From Methylobacterium adhaesivum (GTDB taxonomy: Bacteria; Pseudomonadota; Alphaproteobacteria; Rhizobiales; Beijerinckiaceae): a DNA stretch of 62,972 bases. The translations under genes and the position numbers were made by a program. The notes under the pieces are model-generated. The model worked only from the letters and a program-made list of their open reading frames with translations. It did no database searches and had not been told where the DNA came from. This document shows positions 20,597 to 28,823 of the stretch, piece by piece; position 1 is the first letter of the stretch, and each line of letters starts with the position of its first letter. The stretch is from contig NZ_BPQD01000019.1 in the NCBI RefSeq assembly GCF_022179065.1, forward strand, positions 1 through 62,972, written 5' to 3'.

Positions 20597-21058
20597 ATGG
20601 TGACGGTTCGTGAGGATACGGAAGGCAAAATCCGGGATCTGCCCATCGCGGACGAGCTGAAGCGATTGCTGGAACAGGCGGCCGACCGAGCGGGTATCGC
20701 CGTGGTGCGGGTCACCTCCGGCGGCCAAGCGCCCAAGGGGTCGGGCGGTAAGCGCACTGGCTCGACCCGCCACGACAAGGGCCGCGCCGCCGACCTCGAA
20801 CTCCTCGCGGACGGCAAGCATGCCCTCGATTTCACCGATGTCGGCGACCGCCCGCGGGTTGAAGCCTTCGTGACGGCGGCGGCCGCCCTCGGCGCCAACG
20901 GGATTGGGGCGGGCTTTGACTACATGGGTCCCCGAACCCTGCATGTGGGATTCGGCACCTCGCCGCAGGATCACACCCGATTGGTCTGGGGGGCGGGCGG
21001 GCGATCCGCCAACGCGCCGAAATGGCTGAGGAATGCCGCCGAGAAGGGATGGGCCTAG
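20597..21058 (+). CDS. M15-type peptidase domain protein, ended by an in-frame TAG
   Basis: The 153-residue protein carries the zinc-ligand signature of M15 D-Ala-D-Ala peptidases and endolysins, STRHDKGRAADLEL (Ser-x-His-x4-Gly-x-Ala-x-Asp style), with a third ligand in TLHVGFG near residue 130. It has no signal peptide. The ATG at 20597 follows a GGGAGACAAG ribosome site. The frame stops at TAG (21056-21058), but the same frame continues straight into an SH3 domain. The intact ancestor, or a readthrough product, would therefore be about 250 residues. It may cleave peptidoglycan peptides or peptide cross-links. Confidence 0.8.
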   Translation: MVTVREDTEGKIRDLPIADELKRLLEQAADRAGIAVVRVTSGGQAPKGSGGKRTGSTRHDKGRAADLELLADGKHALDFTDVGDRPRVEAFVTAAAALGANGIGAGFDYMGPRTLHVGFGTSPQDHTRLVWGAGGRSANAPKWLRNAAEKGWA

Positions 21059-21352
21059 CCAGTCGGACGTTTCGTCGTCGCCGCCCGCGATGGTGTGCGC
21101 CTGCGGGGCGGACCGGGCCTGGAGTTCCCCCACTTTCGGACGGTTGCGGCGGGCACGGAAGTCACCGTGCTGGCCCTCGACGGCGTGCATCGGGACTGGG
21201 CGCGGGTCGATCTCAACCACGACGCCCTCATCGACGGACATCTGCATGCGGCTTTCCTCGTGCCTGCCACCCGTCCGATGGGAATCGATCCGGACGGGTC
21301 CGCGCTCGATGCGGACGAAGGGGTCGAGGAGCCAGAAGAGGCTGACGCCTGA
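21059..21352 (+). pseudogene. In-frame SH3-domain continuation of the M15-type gene
   Basis: Directly after the TAG, the same reading frame gives PVGRFVVAARDGVRLRGGPG, then LEFPHFRTVAAGTEVTVLAL, DWARVDL and DGHLHAAFLVP. This is a clear bacterial SH3 (SH3b) fold of the kind that binds cell-wall peptides. It ends at TGA 21350-21352. The join falls at a domain boundary, so the two parts look like one protein cut by a single nonsense codon. Alternatively, the SH3 part starts on its own at the GTG at 21095, or TAG is read through at low level. I cannot tell which. Confidence 0.75.
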
Positions 21353-21393
21353 GGATCGCCCCGTTCCCAGCGCGAGCCGGGACGCGTCCGGCC

Positions 21394-21612
21394 TCAGTTG
21401 CCGCGGCTCGAGATCGAGGGCAGCGAGGGCTGGGTGTAGAGGCGGTTGACGTCGCGGCGGGTCTGGGTGCCGTTGGTGTCCGACGAGCGGCGGTAGTTGC
21501 TCGTGTCGAAGGTCTCGGCGATGCCGCTGCGGGCGTTCGGGCCCTCGGCACTGTTGCAGGCGCACAGGCCGGCCACAAGAAGGGTCGAGAGGGCGAGGGA
21601 GCGGAGGCGCAT
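21394..21612 (-). CDS. Small putative lipoprotein
   Basis: The 72-residue protein begins with a lipoprotein-type leader (LALSTLLVAGLCACN). Cys19 or the nearby Cys17 is the likely lipidated residue. The remaining 50 residues are polar and disorder-like (GIAETFDTSNYRRSSDTNG). The gene is convergent with the M15/SH3 locus. The family is unknown. Confidence 0.65.
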   Translation of the reverse strand: MRLRSLALSTLLVAGLCACNSAEGPNARSGIAETFDTSNYRRSSDTNGTQTRRDVNRLYTQPSLPSISSRGN

Positions 21613-21888
21613 CGGTCTGTCCTACGGTAGGGAACCGGCGGAGGTGGGCCTTCCGCGCGCCCGGCGTCAAGCGCAGGGTGCGTAAACTTTCGTGGGTCCG
21701 TGCCTCCCGACACGGGGCGACGGCTGCGAAAGGATAACGAACCGTCGCCGCCGCGCCGCAGAGTCGGGACGTGGCGCCACGGAAATGCTCACCACGCCAC
21801 GCGTTGGGACCCGGACAACCCCGCCGATCGCGGGAAAATCCCGTCCGGCCTCCTGGCGCCCGGCCGCCAACCACGCAAACATCGCGGC

Positions 21889-22137
21889 ATGAGTAACGTC
21901 ATCCCCTTCCGTCGCCGCCCCTCCCCGCCCGCTCCGGCGGTGTACAATGTGGTGGCCGTCGCCGACGACCTCTTCGCGGTCCTCGAGCATCTTCAAGCCG
22001 TGGGCGCCCATGCGGCGGCCATGGACCGTCCCCGGCGCGAGGTCGAGGGCACCGTCCGCAATCTCCTCGACGCCGTGACGGCCGTCGAGCGCGCCCTCGA
22101 CTGCCTCGGCGAGGGCGACGAAGCGGGCCAGGCCTGA
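21889..22137 (+). CDS. Small conserved hypothetical protein
   Basis: The 82-residue protein starts MSNVIPFRRRPSPP, a leader style seen in many small Hyphomicrobiales proteins, and continues with an Ala/Val-rich helical segment (VADDLFAVLEHLQAVG). There is no signal peptide or catalytic motif. The ATG at 21889 was preferred over longer upstream frames that are Arg/Pro-rich. Function unknown. Confidence 0.6.
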   Translation: MSNVIPFRRRPSPPAPAVYNVVAVADDLFAVLEHLQAVGAHAAAMDRPRREVEGTVRNLLDAVTAVERALDCLGEGDEAGQA

Positions 22138-22582
22138 GCGTTCCTCTTGGAGCGCTCAGGCCTCGGACGGTACCGGCTTTCGAGCCTGACGGCGCGGCGG
22201 AAGTTTCGCGGGACATACGCGATTCGGTTTCGCACGGGTGCGTCCCGGTTCTGCGACAAGAACCCGTGAAGCGACGCGGATCTCGGCGGGCACGACATCC
22301 TCCGGTCGACGTATGTCTGCCGCGAGGGCCGCACGACCCTTTCGATCCCGGCCGGGTCCCGGTCCGAGCGCGGCGGCGAAACGGCGTTTCATGGGCGGAG
22401 TTTGAAGCACGCGGCGCACGGTGGGTGGCGGTTTTCGGCGTGCCAAACCGGCTCGGACCGCGCCCGATCCGAGCGTTCTCGACCGAGACGACCTGCAGCC
22501 GCCCTGCGCCTGGCCGAGCGAATCAGCGATGCGGTGCTGCCATGAGACAAGCTGTCGAGCGACGTTTTCCTGCAACGCCGAT

Positions 22583-22596
22583 GTACGTCTTCGTAC
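22583..22596 (+). promoter_or_regulatory. GTACG-N4-CGTAC inverted repeat
   Basis: GTACG (22583-22587) and CGTAC (22592-22596) flank a TCTT spacer. The 5-4-5 geometry is that of Crp/Fnr-family operators. The same repeat occurs once more in the window, upstream of the second Crp/Fnr gene (27962). It lies 198 bases before the GTG start. Its role as an operator is inferred. Confidence 0.45.
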
Positions 22597-22736
22597 GATG
22601 ATTTCGACGGTGGGCCTGTCGAGTCGTCGATGACAAACGAACACTGTCGCATCGACGCGCCCAACCGACGTTTTCCGAAGCAACGGGTGAGGATTCACGC
22701 CTCCCCACATCAAAACGACAAAATCTATCGCAATTC

Positions 22737-22750
22737 GTCTACTAGTAGAC
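22737..22750 (+). promoter_or_regulatory. 14-bp perfect palindrome
   Basis: GTCTACTAGTAGAC is fully self-complementary and lies 43 bases upstream of the regulator start. The position suits an operator or autoregulatory site. No known factor motif is matched with confidence. Confidence 0.4.
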
Positions 22751-22793
22751 AGACGCCCCGTAGGGCTGTGCGATAGGGGCGGCAAGACAGACC

Positions 22794-23621
22794 GTGAACG
22801 CAGCTCATGCCATGCCCTCGCCCGCTGACCCGCTCTTCCAGGACAACCTGCTTCTCAGGGCCTTGAAGACCGAGGATCGCGCCCTGCTGGCTCCGCATCT
22901 CGAAAGGTCCATCCACCAGCGGGGTGAGACCCTGTTCGCGGCCGGCTCCGACGTGACTGCCATCGCGTTCCCGTGCGGCCAGACCGTGGCGACTCTCATC
23001 GTCGCCATGCGGGATGGGCGCAGCGCCGAGACCGCCACCATCGGCCGCGAGGGCGCCGTCGGCGGTGTGGTGAGTCGGGGCTACCTTCCCGCCTCCACGC
23101 ACGCCGTGGTCCAGATCGGCGGCCCGATCCTGCGGATGGACGCCGTGCGCTTTCAGGAGGCGAAGCGCCGGTCGGAAAGCCTGCGCAACCTGTTCTCCCG
23201 CTACGGCGACTGCCTGCTCGCGCAGATCCTGCAATCCGTGGCCTGCAACGCGCTCCACCCCATCGAGACGCGCTGCCTGCGCTGGCTCATGACGCTTCAG
23301 GACCGGACCGGCAGCGAAACCTTGCCGGTCACGCACGAGTTGCTCGCAGCGATGCTCGGCGTACAGCGCACCTACTTGACGCGGGTCCTGCGCACCCTGC
23401 AGCGGCAGGGGCTGATCGATGTCGGGCGTGGCCGGATCACGATCCGGGATCGTACCCGGGTCGAGGCCGCCGCCTGCGAGTGCCACGGTGTGGTCCGGCA
23501 CCATTACGAGACGGTGCTGGGGGCGGGCTACGACGGGGCCGGCCACCTCGTGCGCATCGACCCCCCCGACGAGGAGGTGGATACGACGGAGCGGTCCCAG
23601 CCGCGGCGCGCGCTGGCCTGA
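22794..23621 (+). CDS. Crp/Fnr-family transcription regulator
   Basis: The 275-residue protein has an N-terminal cyclic-nucleotide-binding-like fold (QRGETLFAAGSDVTAIAFPC) and a C-terminal winged helix-turn-helix (LPVTHELLAAMLGVQRTYLT). No FNR cysteine cluster is present, and CRP-type cAMP contacts are not clear, so the signal is unknown. The start used is the GTG at 22794; an ATG at 22812 would drop six residues. The C-terminal 60 residues extend past the usual end. It stands 117 bases before a histidine kinase on the same strand. Confidence 0.87.
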   Translation: MNAAHAMPSPADPLFQDNLLLRALKTEDRALLAPHLERSIHQRGETLFAAGSDVTAIAFPCGQTVATLIVAMRDGRSAETATIGREGAVGGVVSRGYLPASTHAVVQIGGPILRMDAVRFQEAKRRSESLRNLFSRYGDCLLAQILQSVACNALHPIETRCLRWLMTLQDRTGSETLPVTHELLAAMLGVQRTYLTRVLRTLQRQGLIDVGRGRITIRDRTRVEAAACECHGVVRHHYETVLGAGYDGAGHLVRIDPPDEEVDTTERSQPRRALA

Positions 23622-23738
23622 CGGCCGCCGAGCCTCCTTCGACACGCCCGATCCCGACCCGGACGCCGCCGCCTCGCCGATGCCGAACTCCGCCAAACCT
23701 GTGCCGATCCGAAGCTTGGCGATTCTCCGGATTCAGCC

Positions 23739-26015
23739 ATGACGGCCGCCATGCCTGCAAGCGACGGGAGGCTTCCCGACGTCGCGGACAGCGCCGTGCT
23801 GCTGCGCCTGGCCGTCGAGGCCACGGGCATCGGCATCTTCGATTACGACTCCGCCACCGCGAAGCTGCGCTGGGACGCCCGCACCCGTGCCCTCTTCGGC
23901 GTGGCGCCCGACGCGGCGATCACCTACGCGGACACCTTTCTGTACGCGCTTCATCCCGAGGATCGCGAACGGGTCGACGCCCTCCTGCACGCGGCCCTGG
24001 ACCCGGCCGGGGCCGGCGTGTTCGACTGCGAGTACCGCGTCGTCCCGGCCGGCGGAGGCCCCGTGCGCTGGCTCGCGTCGCGGGGCCGGCTCCTCGTCGG
24101 AGAGGACGGGGCGTGCCGGCTGGCCGGCACCGTCCGCGACGTGACGCAGGCCAAGCAGGCCGAGATCGCCCTGCAGGCCACGCAGGAGCGCTACCGCCTC
24201 GTCGCCCGGGCGACCAACGACGCCATCTGGGACTGGGACCTCACCACCGACACCGTCCTGTGGAACGAGGCGCTGGCCACCGCCTACGGCTGGACGCCGG
24301 ACCGCGTCGTGCCGAACGGAGCGTGGTGGGTCGAGCGCATCCATCCGGGCGACCGGGCGGGCGTCGAGGCCGACATCCACGCGGTGATCGCGGGCGAAGC
24401 CGACGACTGGGTTCACGAATACCGCTTTCGGCGCGCCGACGGCACCTACGCCGAGGTGCTCGATCGCGGCTACATGGTCCGCGACGCCGCTGGCGCCCCC
24501 CTGCGGATGATCGGCGCCATGCTCGACGTCACCGCGCGCAACCGTGCCTCCGCCCAATTCCGCGCGGTGTTCCAGGGGGCCAATGTCGGCATCGTCCAGT
24601 TCGATCCGCGTCTGGTCCGGCCCCTCGCGGTCAATGCCAAGCTGTGCGAGATCTGGGGCGCGCCGGAATCCGAGATCCTCGCCCATTCCCTGGCCCGGTG
24701 GACGCCCCCCGAGGACGACGCCGAGCGCGCGGATCTGCATCGGCGCCTCGCCGAGGGCGAGCCCATGCAGGTGCGCCTGGAGAAGCGCTACCGTCGCCTC
24801 GACGGCCGCATCATCTGGGCTCGGGTCAACCTCGTGTCGCAGGCCCTGGGCGACAGCGTCCACGCCACCGCGATGATCGAGGACATCACCAACGAGAAGC
24901 TCGCCGATGCCCGGCGCGACGCCCTGATCGCCCTGAGCGATCGCCTGCGCGATCTCGACACCACCGCTGCCGTGGCGGCGGCGGCGGCTGAGAGCCTCGG
25001 GCGCACCCTCGGGGTGTCCCGCGCCGGCTACGCCCTCGTCGATCCCACCGGCGGCCTCTCGGCCGTCGCGCCGGACTGGACCGACGCCGGCTCCGGTTCC
25101 GCCTCGCTCGCCGTGACGCGGACCCTGGCCACCATCGCGGCGAGCGTCGCCCGCCTGCGGCGGGGCGAGACCCTGGCGGTGGCCGACATCGCCGCGACGC
25201 CCGAGCGCGTCGACGACGCGGCCGGCTATGCCCGGATCGGCATGCGCTCCGTGGTCAAGGTGCCGATCCTCCAGCGCGGGCGCCTCGTCGGCATCCTGTA
25301 CGTCCTCAATGCGACCCCCCACGACTGGACGCCGGAGGAGATTGCCTTCGCCCGCGAGGTCGCCGCGCGTGCCTGGGGCGGGCTCGTCCGGATCGAGGCC
25401 AGCGAGCAGCAACGCATCCTCAACCGCGAACTGAGTCACCGGCTCAAGAACACCCTCGCGGTGGTTCAGGCCATCGCCTCGCAGACCCTGCGCAACGTCA
25501 CCGACATCGAGGCCGCCAAGGAGGCCCTCGCCGCTCGCCTCATCGCCCTCGGTAAGGCCCACGACATCCTGCTCTCCGGCGAGAGCGAGGGCGCGGATTT
25601 CGAGGCGGTGCTCGCCAGCGCCCTCGCCATCCACGACGATCGCCAGCCCGATCGCTTCCGCATCTCCGGGCCGCCCATCGAACTCGGTGCCAAGGCGGCC
25701 CTGTCGCTCGCCCTGATGCTGCACGAACTGGCGACCAACGCGGTCAAGTACGGTGCTCTGTCGGTGCCGACCGGCCACGTCACCGTGGCATGGGACGTCG
25801 TCCCCGAGGCGGGCGAGCCCACCGTGCGCCTGACCTGGTCCGAGGCGGGAGGCCCGCGGGTCGTGCCGCCCGCGCGAAGGGGATTCGGTTCGCGTCTGAT
25901 CGAGCGCGGCCTCGTGGGGGCCGTCGGCGGCGTCGTCAGCCTCGATTTCGAGCCCACCGGCCTCGTCTGCCGTCTCGTCGCTCCCCTGTCGGGCTTCGGA
26001 ACCGGGAGCGTATAA
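23739..26015 (+). CDS. Multi-PAS, GAF and HWE-family histidine kinase
   Basis: The 758-residue cytoplasmic sensor kinase has no membrane helix. The order is a PAS (residues about 20-140), a second PAS (about 145-265, TNDAIWDWDLTTDTVLWNEA), a third PAS (about 270-385), a GAF (about 395-545) and an HWE kinase core. The phospho-acceptor His is H567 in ELSHRLKNTLAVVQ. The N box is HELATNAVKYGAL, and the diagnostic TWSEAGGP and GFGSRLIERG follow. HWE kinases in this group often sense light, redox or general stress. No response regulator is adjacent, so its partner is elsewhere. Confidence 0.9.
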   Translation: MTAAMPASDGRLPDVADSAVLLRLAVEATGIGIFDYDSATAKLRWDARTRALFGVAPDAAITYADTFLYALHPEDRERVDALLHAALDPAGAGVFDCEYRVVPAGGGPVRWLASRGRLLVGEDGACRLAGTVRDVTQAKQAEIALQATQERYRLVARATNDAIWDWDLTTDTVLWNEALATAYGWTPDRVVPNGAWWVERIHPGDRAGVEADIHAVIAGEADDWVHEYRFRRADGTYAEVLDRGYMVRDAAGAPLRMIGAMLDVTARNRASAQFRAVFQGANVGIVQFDPRLVRPLAVNAKLCEIWGAPESEILAHSLARWTPPEDDAERADLHRRLAEGEPMQVRLEKRYRRLDGRIIWARVNLVSQALGDSVHATAMIEDITNEKLADARRDALIALSDRLRDLDTTAAVAAAAAESLGRTLGVSRAGYALVDPTGGLSAVAPDWTDAGSGSASLAVTRTLATIAASVARLRRGETLAVADIAATPERVDDAAGYARIGMRSVVKVPILQRGRLVGILYVLNATPHDWTPEEIAFAREVAARAWGGLVRIEASEQQRILNRELSHRLKNTLAVVQAIASQTLRNVTDIEAAKEALAARLIALGKAHDILLSGESEGADFEAVLASALAIHDDRQPDRFRISGPPIELGAKAALSLALMLHELATNAVKYGALSVPTGHVTVAWDVVPEAGEPTVRLTWSEAGGPRVVPPARRGFGSRLIERGLVGAVGGVVSLDFEPTGLVCRLVAPLSGFGTGSV

Positions 26016-26079
26016 GGGAAGCGCTTGCGCGCAACGCCCGCATTGCCGCCGCACCGCACCCTGGGTTAAATCTCGGCCC

Positions 26080-26841
26080 ATGTGGACACGCTTCGCCCAT
26101 CCCGGCCATTTCATGCGGTGGACCGGTCCCCTGATGCCCTGGCTCGCCGGGCTTTCGGGACTGCTCCTGGCGCTGGGGCTCTATCTCACCTGGTTCACGG
26201 TGCCGCCCGATTATCAGCAGGGCGAGACCGTCCGGATCATGTACATCCACGTGCCGGCGGCCTGGCTCGGGGTGTTCTTCTACGGCGCCATGGCGGTCTC
26301 GGCCATCGGCACCCTGGTCTGGCGCCATCCCCTGGCGGATGTCGCTCAACGGGCCGCCGCCCCCATCGGTGCGGCCTTCACCCTCATCTGCCTCGTCACC
26401 GGCTCCCTCTGGGGCAAGCCGATGTGGGGCACCTACTGGGTGTGGGACGCGCGCCTGACCTCCATGCTCGTGCTGTTCCTCATCTATTGCGGCATCATCG
26501 CCCTGTGGCGCACCATCGAGGACCCGAACCGGGCCGCGCGCGCCATCGCGATCCTGACCCTCGTGGGAGCCGTGAACCTGCCGATCATCAAGTTCTCGGT
26601 GAACTGGTGGTCGACCCTGCACCAGCCGGCCTCGATCATGCGCATGGGTGGGTCGTCCATCGACCCGTCCATGCTCTATCCGCTCCTCGAGATGATCCTC
26701 GCCTTCACCCTGCTCGGGGTCACCCTGCATCTCAACGCCATGCGGACGGAGATCCTGCGTCGCCGGGTACGGACGCTGACGATCCGCGAGGCCGAACGCC
26801 TCGATACCGGTGCTTCCCTCGGGGCGGTCCAGGGCCTGTGA
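26080..26841 (+). CDS. ccmC: Heme exporter CcmC (cytochrome c maturation)
   Basis: The 253-residue inner-membrane protein has six hydrophobic helices. The tryptophan-rich heme-handling motif reads WGTYWVWDARLTSMLVLFLIY, and conserved His residues lie before and after it (MYIHVPAAWLG and TLHQPAS). CcmC loads heme onto CcmE in the system I pathway. It begins 64 bases after the kinase gene and leads ccmD and ccmG. The ATP-binding cassette genes ccmA and ccmB, usually upstream, are not in the window. Confidence 0.94.
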   Translation: MWTRFAHPGHFMRWTGPLMPWLAGLSGLLLALGLYLTWFTVPPDYQQGETVRIMYIHVPAAWLGVFFYGAMAVSAIGTLVWRHPLADVAQRAAAPIGAAFTLICLVTGSLWGKPMWGTYWVWDARLTSMLVLFLIYCGIIALWRTIEDPNRAARAIAILTLVGAVNLPIIKFSVNWWSTLHQPASIMRMGGSSIDPSMLYPLLEMILAFTLLGVTLHLNAMRTEILRRRVRTLTIREAERLDTGASLGAVQGL

Positions 26842-26846
26842 CGATC

Positions 26847-27047
26847 ATGACCGGACCGCATGCGGGCTTCATCCTCGGTGCCTACGCCTTCACGGCCCTC
26901 GTCATCGCCGGCCTGATCTGGCAGGCCGTGCGCGACCGGCGGGAGCAGACACGCGCCCTCGCCGCGTTGCAGGAGACGGCACCGTCCGTGGCCCCGCCGG
27001 GCTCGCGCCCGGCCCCGGCACGGTCTCCGGCGGGAGCCGGCGCGTGA
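26847..27047 (+). CDS. ccmD: Heme exporter protein CcmD
   Basis: The 66-residue protein has a single membrane helix (FILGAYAFTALVIAGLIWQAV) preceded by a short GPHA leader, the classic CcmD layout. A basic DRREQ follows the helix, and a Pro/Ala tail ends the protein. It helps release holo-CcmE from the CcmABC complex. The ATG lies 5 bases after the ccmC stop, and its stop overlaps the ccmG start (GTGA). Confidence 0.9.
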   Translation: MTGPHAGFILGAYAFTALVIAGLIWQAVRDRREQTRALAALQETAPSVAPPGSRPAPARSPAGAGA

Positions 27048-27640
27048 GCTCCTCGTCCGAGCCGGCCCGGCGTTCGCTCCTCCTCGTCGTCCCCCTCGTC
27101 GCCTTCGTGGCCCTGGCCGGCCTGTTCTTCGTGCGCCTGCGTTCGGGGGCCGATCCTTCCGCCGTCCCCTCCGTGATGATCGGGCGACCGGTCCCGGCCT
27201 TCTCCCTCGCGGCCCTGCCCGGCCTTACGACAGGCGACGCCCTCCCCTTGCCCGGCCTCTCCAGTGCCGACCTCAAGGGCCGGGTCACCCTCGTCAACTT
27301 CTGGGCCTCGTGGTGCGCGCCGTGCCAGATCGAGCATCCCCAGCTCATGCGGCTCACCCGTGAGCCCGGCGTGACCGTCGTGGGCATCGCCTACAAGGAC
27401 GCACCCGAGAATGCCCGGCGTTTCCTCGCCCGCAACGGCGTGCCGTTCCGGGCGTTGGGCATGGATTCCACCGGCCGCACCGCCATCGATTTCGGGGTCT
27501 ACGGCGTGCCCGAGAGTTTCATCGTCGGGCCCGACGGCGTGATCCGCGACAAGCTCGTCGGCATCGTCACCCCGGAGAATTATCAGGGCGTGCTCGACAA
27601 GATCCGCGCTGCCGGCACCGTGGCCAGCGCCGCGCCGTAG
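27044..27640 (+). CDS. ccmG: Thiol:disulfide interchange protein CcmG/DsbE
   Basis: The 198-residue periplasmic thioredoxin-like protein is tethered by an N-terminal helix (LLLVVPLVAFVALAGLFFV). The active site is WASWCAPC in NFWASWCAPCQIEHPQL, followed by the CcmG-type GIAYKD and the cis-Pro loop GVPESFIVGPDG. It reduces apocytochrome c cysteines before heme attachment. The start is a GTG overlapping the ccmD stop by four bases, so translation is coupled. An inverted repeat 22 bases after the stop may end the operon. Confidence 0.94.
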   Translation: MSSSSEPARRSLLLVVPLVAFVALAGLFFVRLRSGADPSAVPSVMIGRPVPAFSLAALPGLTTGDALPLPGLSSADLKGRVTLVNFWASWCAPCQIEHPQLMRLTREPGVTVVGIAYKDAPENARRFLARNGVPFRALGMDSTGRTAIDFGVYGVPESFIVGPDGVIRDKLVGIVTPENYQGVLDKIRAAGTVASAAP

Positions 27641-28102
27641 GGAGCGGCTTGGGGCGCGTCCGTTCGGTTACCGAACTTCGATGGCCATGCGAAACCGCGA
27701 CGTTCCCGCGACACCGGCCGATCTCGATCGCGGCCCGCAACTGGTATGCCGCAGCCCCCCGGGAGCAGCGCTGGGTCCGAAGGGATGCTGGACGGGGATC
27801 CGCATTGGCCCAGTGGAAATGTCTCGGCCTGCGATCGATCCGCCACATACGTCTGCCCGCAGGCGCTACCTGATGTCGATGTGTTGTTATTGGGTATATC
27901 TTAGCGATGAAATCTCATCTGCGGATCGTTTTCCTTTGGGTTCGAATGAAAATACTTTAATGTACGATAACGTACTTATAGGTACAAAGATATTATATTA
28001 ACATTCATGTTTTCCGGTGGTATAGGTACTTGACCGCCTACTGATGACAATCGGCTTCAGGTATCGAGTGTCAGTTGATCATGCCTGTAAGTTGACAGAG
28101 CT
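27641..28102. other. A/T-rich intergenic region before the second Crp/Fnr regulator
   Basis: About 460 bases contain no convincing gene. The first part carries an inverted repeat (GTTCGGT at 27662-27668, ACCGAAC at 27670-27676) that may terminate ccmG. From about 27880 to 28090 the composition turns strongly A+T-rich, unlike any neighbour, and includes the GTACG-N4-CGTAC repeat. A GGTTCGAAT at 27938 resembles a tRNA T-loop but has no supporting stems. Confidence 0.65.
27962..27975 (+). promoter_or_regulatory. Second GTACG-N4-CGTAC inverted repeat
   Basis: GTACG (27962-27966) and CGTAC (27971-27975) flank an ATAA spacer, inside the A+T-rich control region and 128 bases before the 28103 start. 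It is the same element as at 22583, upstream of the other Crp/Fnr gene. A shared operator for one of the two regulators is inferred. Confidence 0.45.
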
Positions 28103-28813
28103 GTGACGTCGTCCATCGTTCAACATGAAGTTCGCAACCGACTCTTGGGGATGCTACCACCCGATGAGTTTGCACGTCTTCAACCAGAAATGGAACGCTG
28201 CTCGTTCGAGCAGGGCCTCGTTCTGGAAATGCCGGGCACGGCGATCACGAAAGTCTGCTTCCCCGAACCGGGGATGATCTCGGTCATGGCCCGCACGCCC
28301 GTCGGGGTGCAGGCCGAGGTGGGCATCATCGGGCCCGAGGGCATGACCGGCCTTCCCTTGCTGCATGGCCTCGACAGCTGGCCGCACGCCACCATCGTCC
28401 AGATTCCCTGTCGCGCCCTGTGTATCGAGGCGACGGCGTTCCGGGCGGTGCTCGCCGAATGCAGACCCCTGCACGAGCGCCTGCTGCGCTACGCCCAGGT
28501 CTTCTCGGTCCAGCTGGCGCAGGGCAGCCTCTGCAATGCCCGCTTCACCATCGAGCAGCGCCTCGCTCGCTGGTTGCTCATGTGCCACGATCGGACGGAT
28601 CGCGAGGATCTGCCGCTGACGCACGAGCTCCTGTCGACGATGCTCGGCGTGCGCCGGGCCGGGATCACCACGGCCCTGCGCATGCTCAACGATTCCGGGG
28701 CGGTCAAGAGCCGGCGCGGTGGCATCGGCATCCGTGACCGGTCGCGGATGCTCGCCATCGCGGGGGACGCCTACGGCGTGCCGGAAGACGAGTACACGCG
28801 CGTACTCGCCTGA
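28103..28813 (+). CDS. Crp/Fnr-family transcription regulator (second copy)
   Basis: The 236-residue protein has an N-terminal cupin-like sensory fold (CSFEQGLVLEMPGTAITKVC, GIIGPEGMTGLPLL) and a C-terminal winged helix (LPLTHELLSTMLGVRRAGIT). It is a clear relative of the 22794 regulator, with a matching THELL-x2-MLGV recognition region. It lacks the extra C-terminal 60 residues and any FNR cysteine cluster. The start is a GTG at 28103. A YciB gene is convergent 10 bases after its stop. The effector is unknown. Confidence 0.87.
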   Translation: MTSSIVQHEVRNRLLGMLPPDEFARLQPEMERCSFEQGLVLEMPGTAITKVCFPEPGMISVMARTPVGVQAEVGIIGPEGMTGLPLLHGLDSWPHATIVQIPCRALCIEATAFRAVLAECRPLHERLLRYAQVFSVQLAQGSLCNARFTIEQRLARWLLMCHDRTDREDLPLTHELLSTMLGVRRAGITTALRMLNDSGAVKSRRGGIGIRDRSRMLAIAGDAYGVPEDEYTRVLA

Positions 28814-28823
28814 TCGGACGCGC

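Larger units (their letters stand above)
22138..22793. other. Long intergenic region upstream of a Crp/Fnr regulator
   Basis: About 650 bases hold no gene I trust. The open frames here lack domain character and use codons unlike neighbouring genes. Base composition drops in G+C toward 22560-22760. Two inverted repeats, listed separately at 22583 and 22737, suggest this is mainly the control region of the 22794 regulator. An unannotated small RNA cannot be excluded. Confidence 0.6.

Noticed and set aside
22156-22785. 209-codon minus-strand frame before the first Crp/Fnr gene
   Set aside because: No ribosome site, no domain, and codon use unlike neighbours; the region looks regulatory.
27930-27950. 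GGTTCGAAT resembling a tRNA T-loop
   Set aside because: The flanking bases do not pair as a T-stem and no anticodon arm or CCA-like end is present.
28789-28808. Inverted repeat CGAGTAC-N6-GTACTCG
   Set aside because: It lies within the coding end of the second Crp/Fnr gene and has a different spacing from the shared operator-like repeat.
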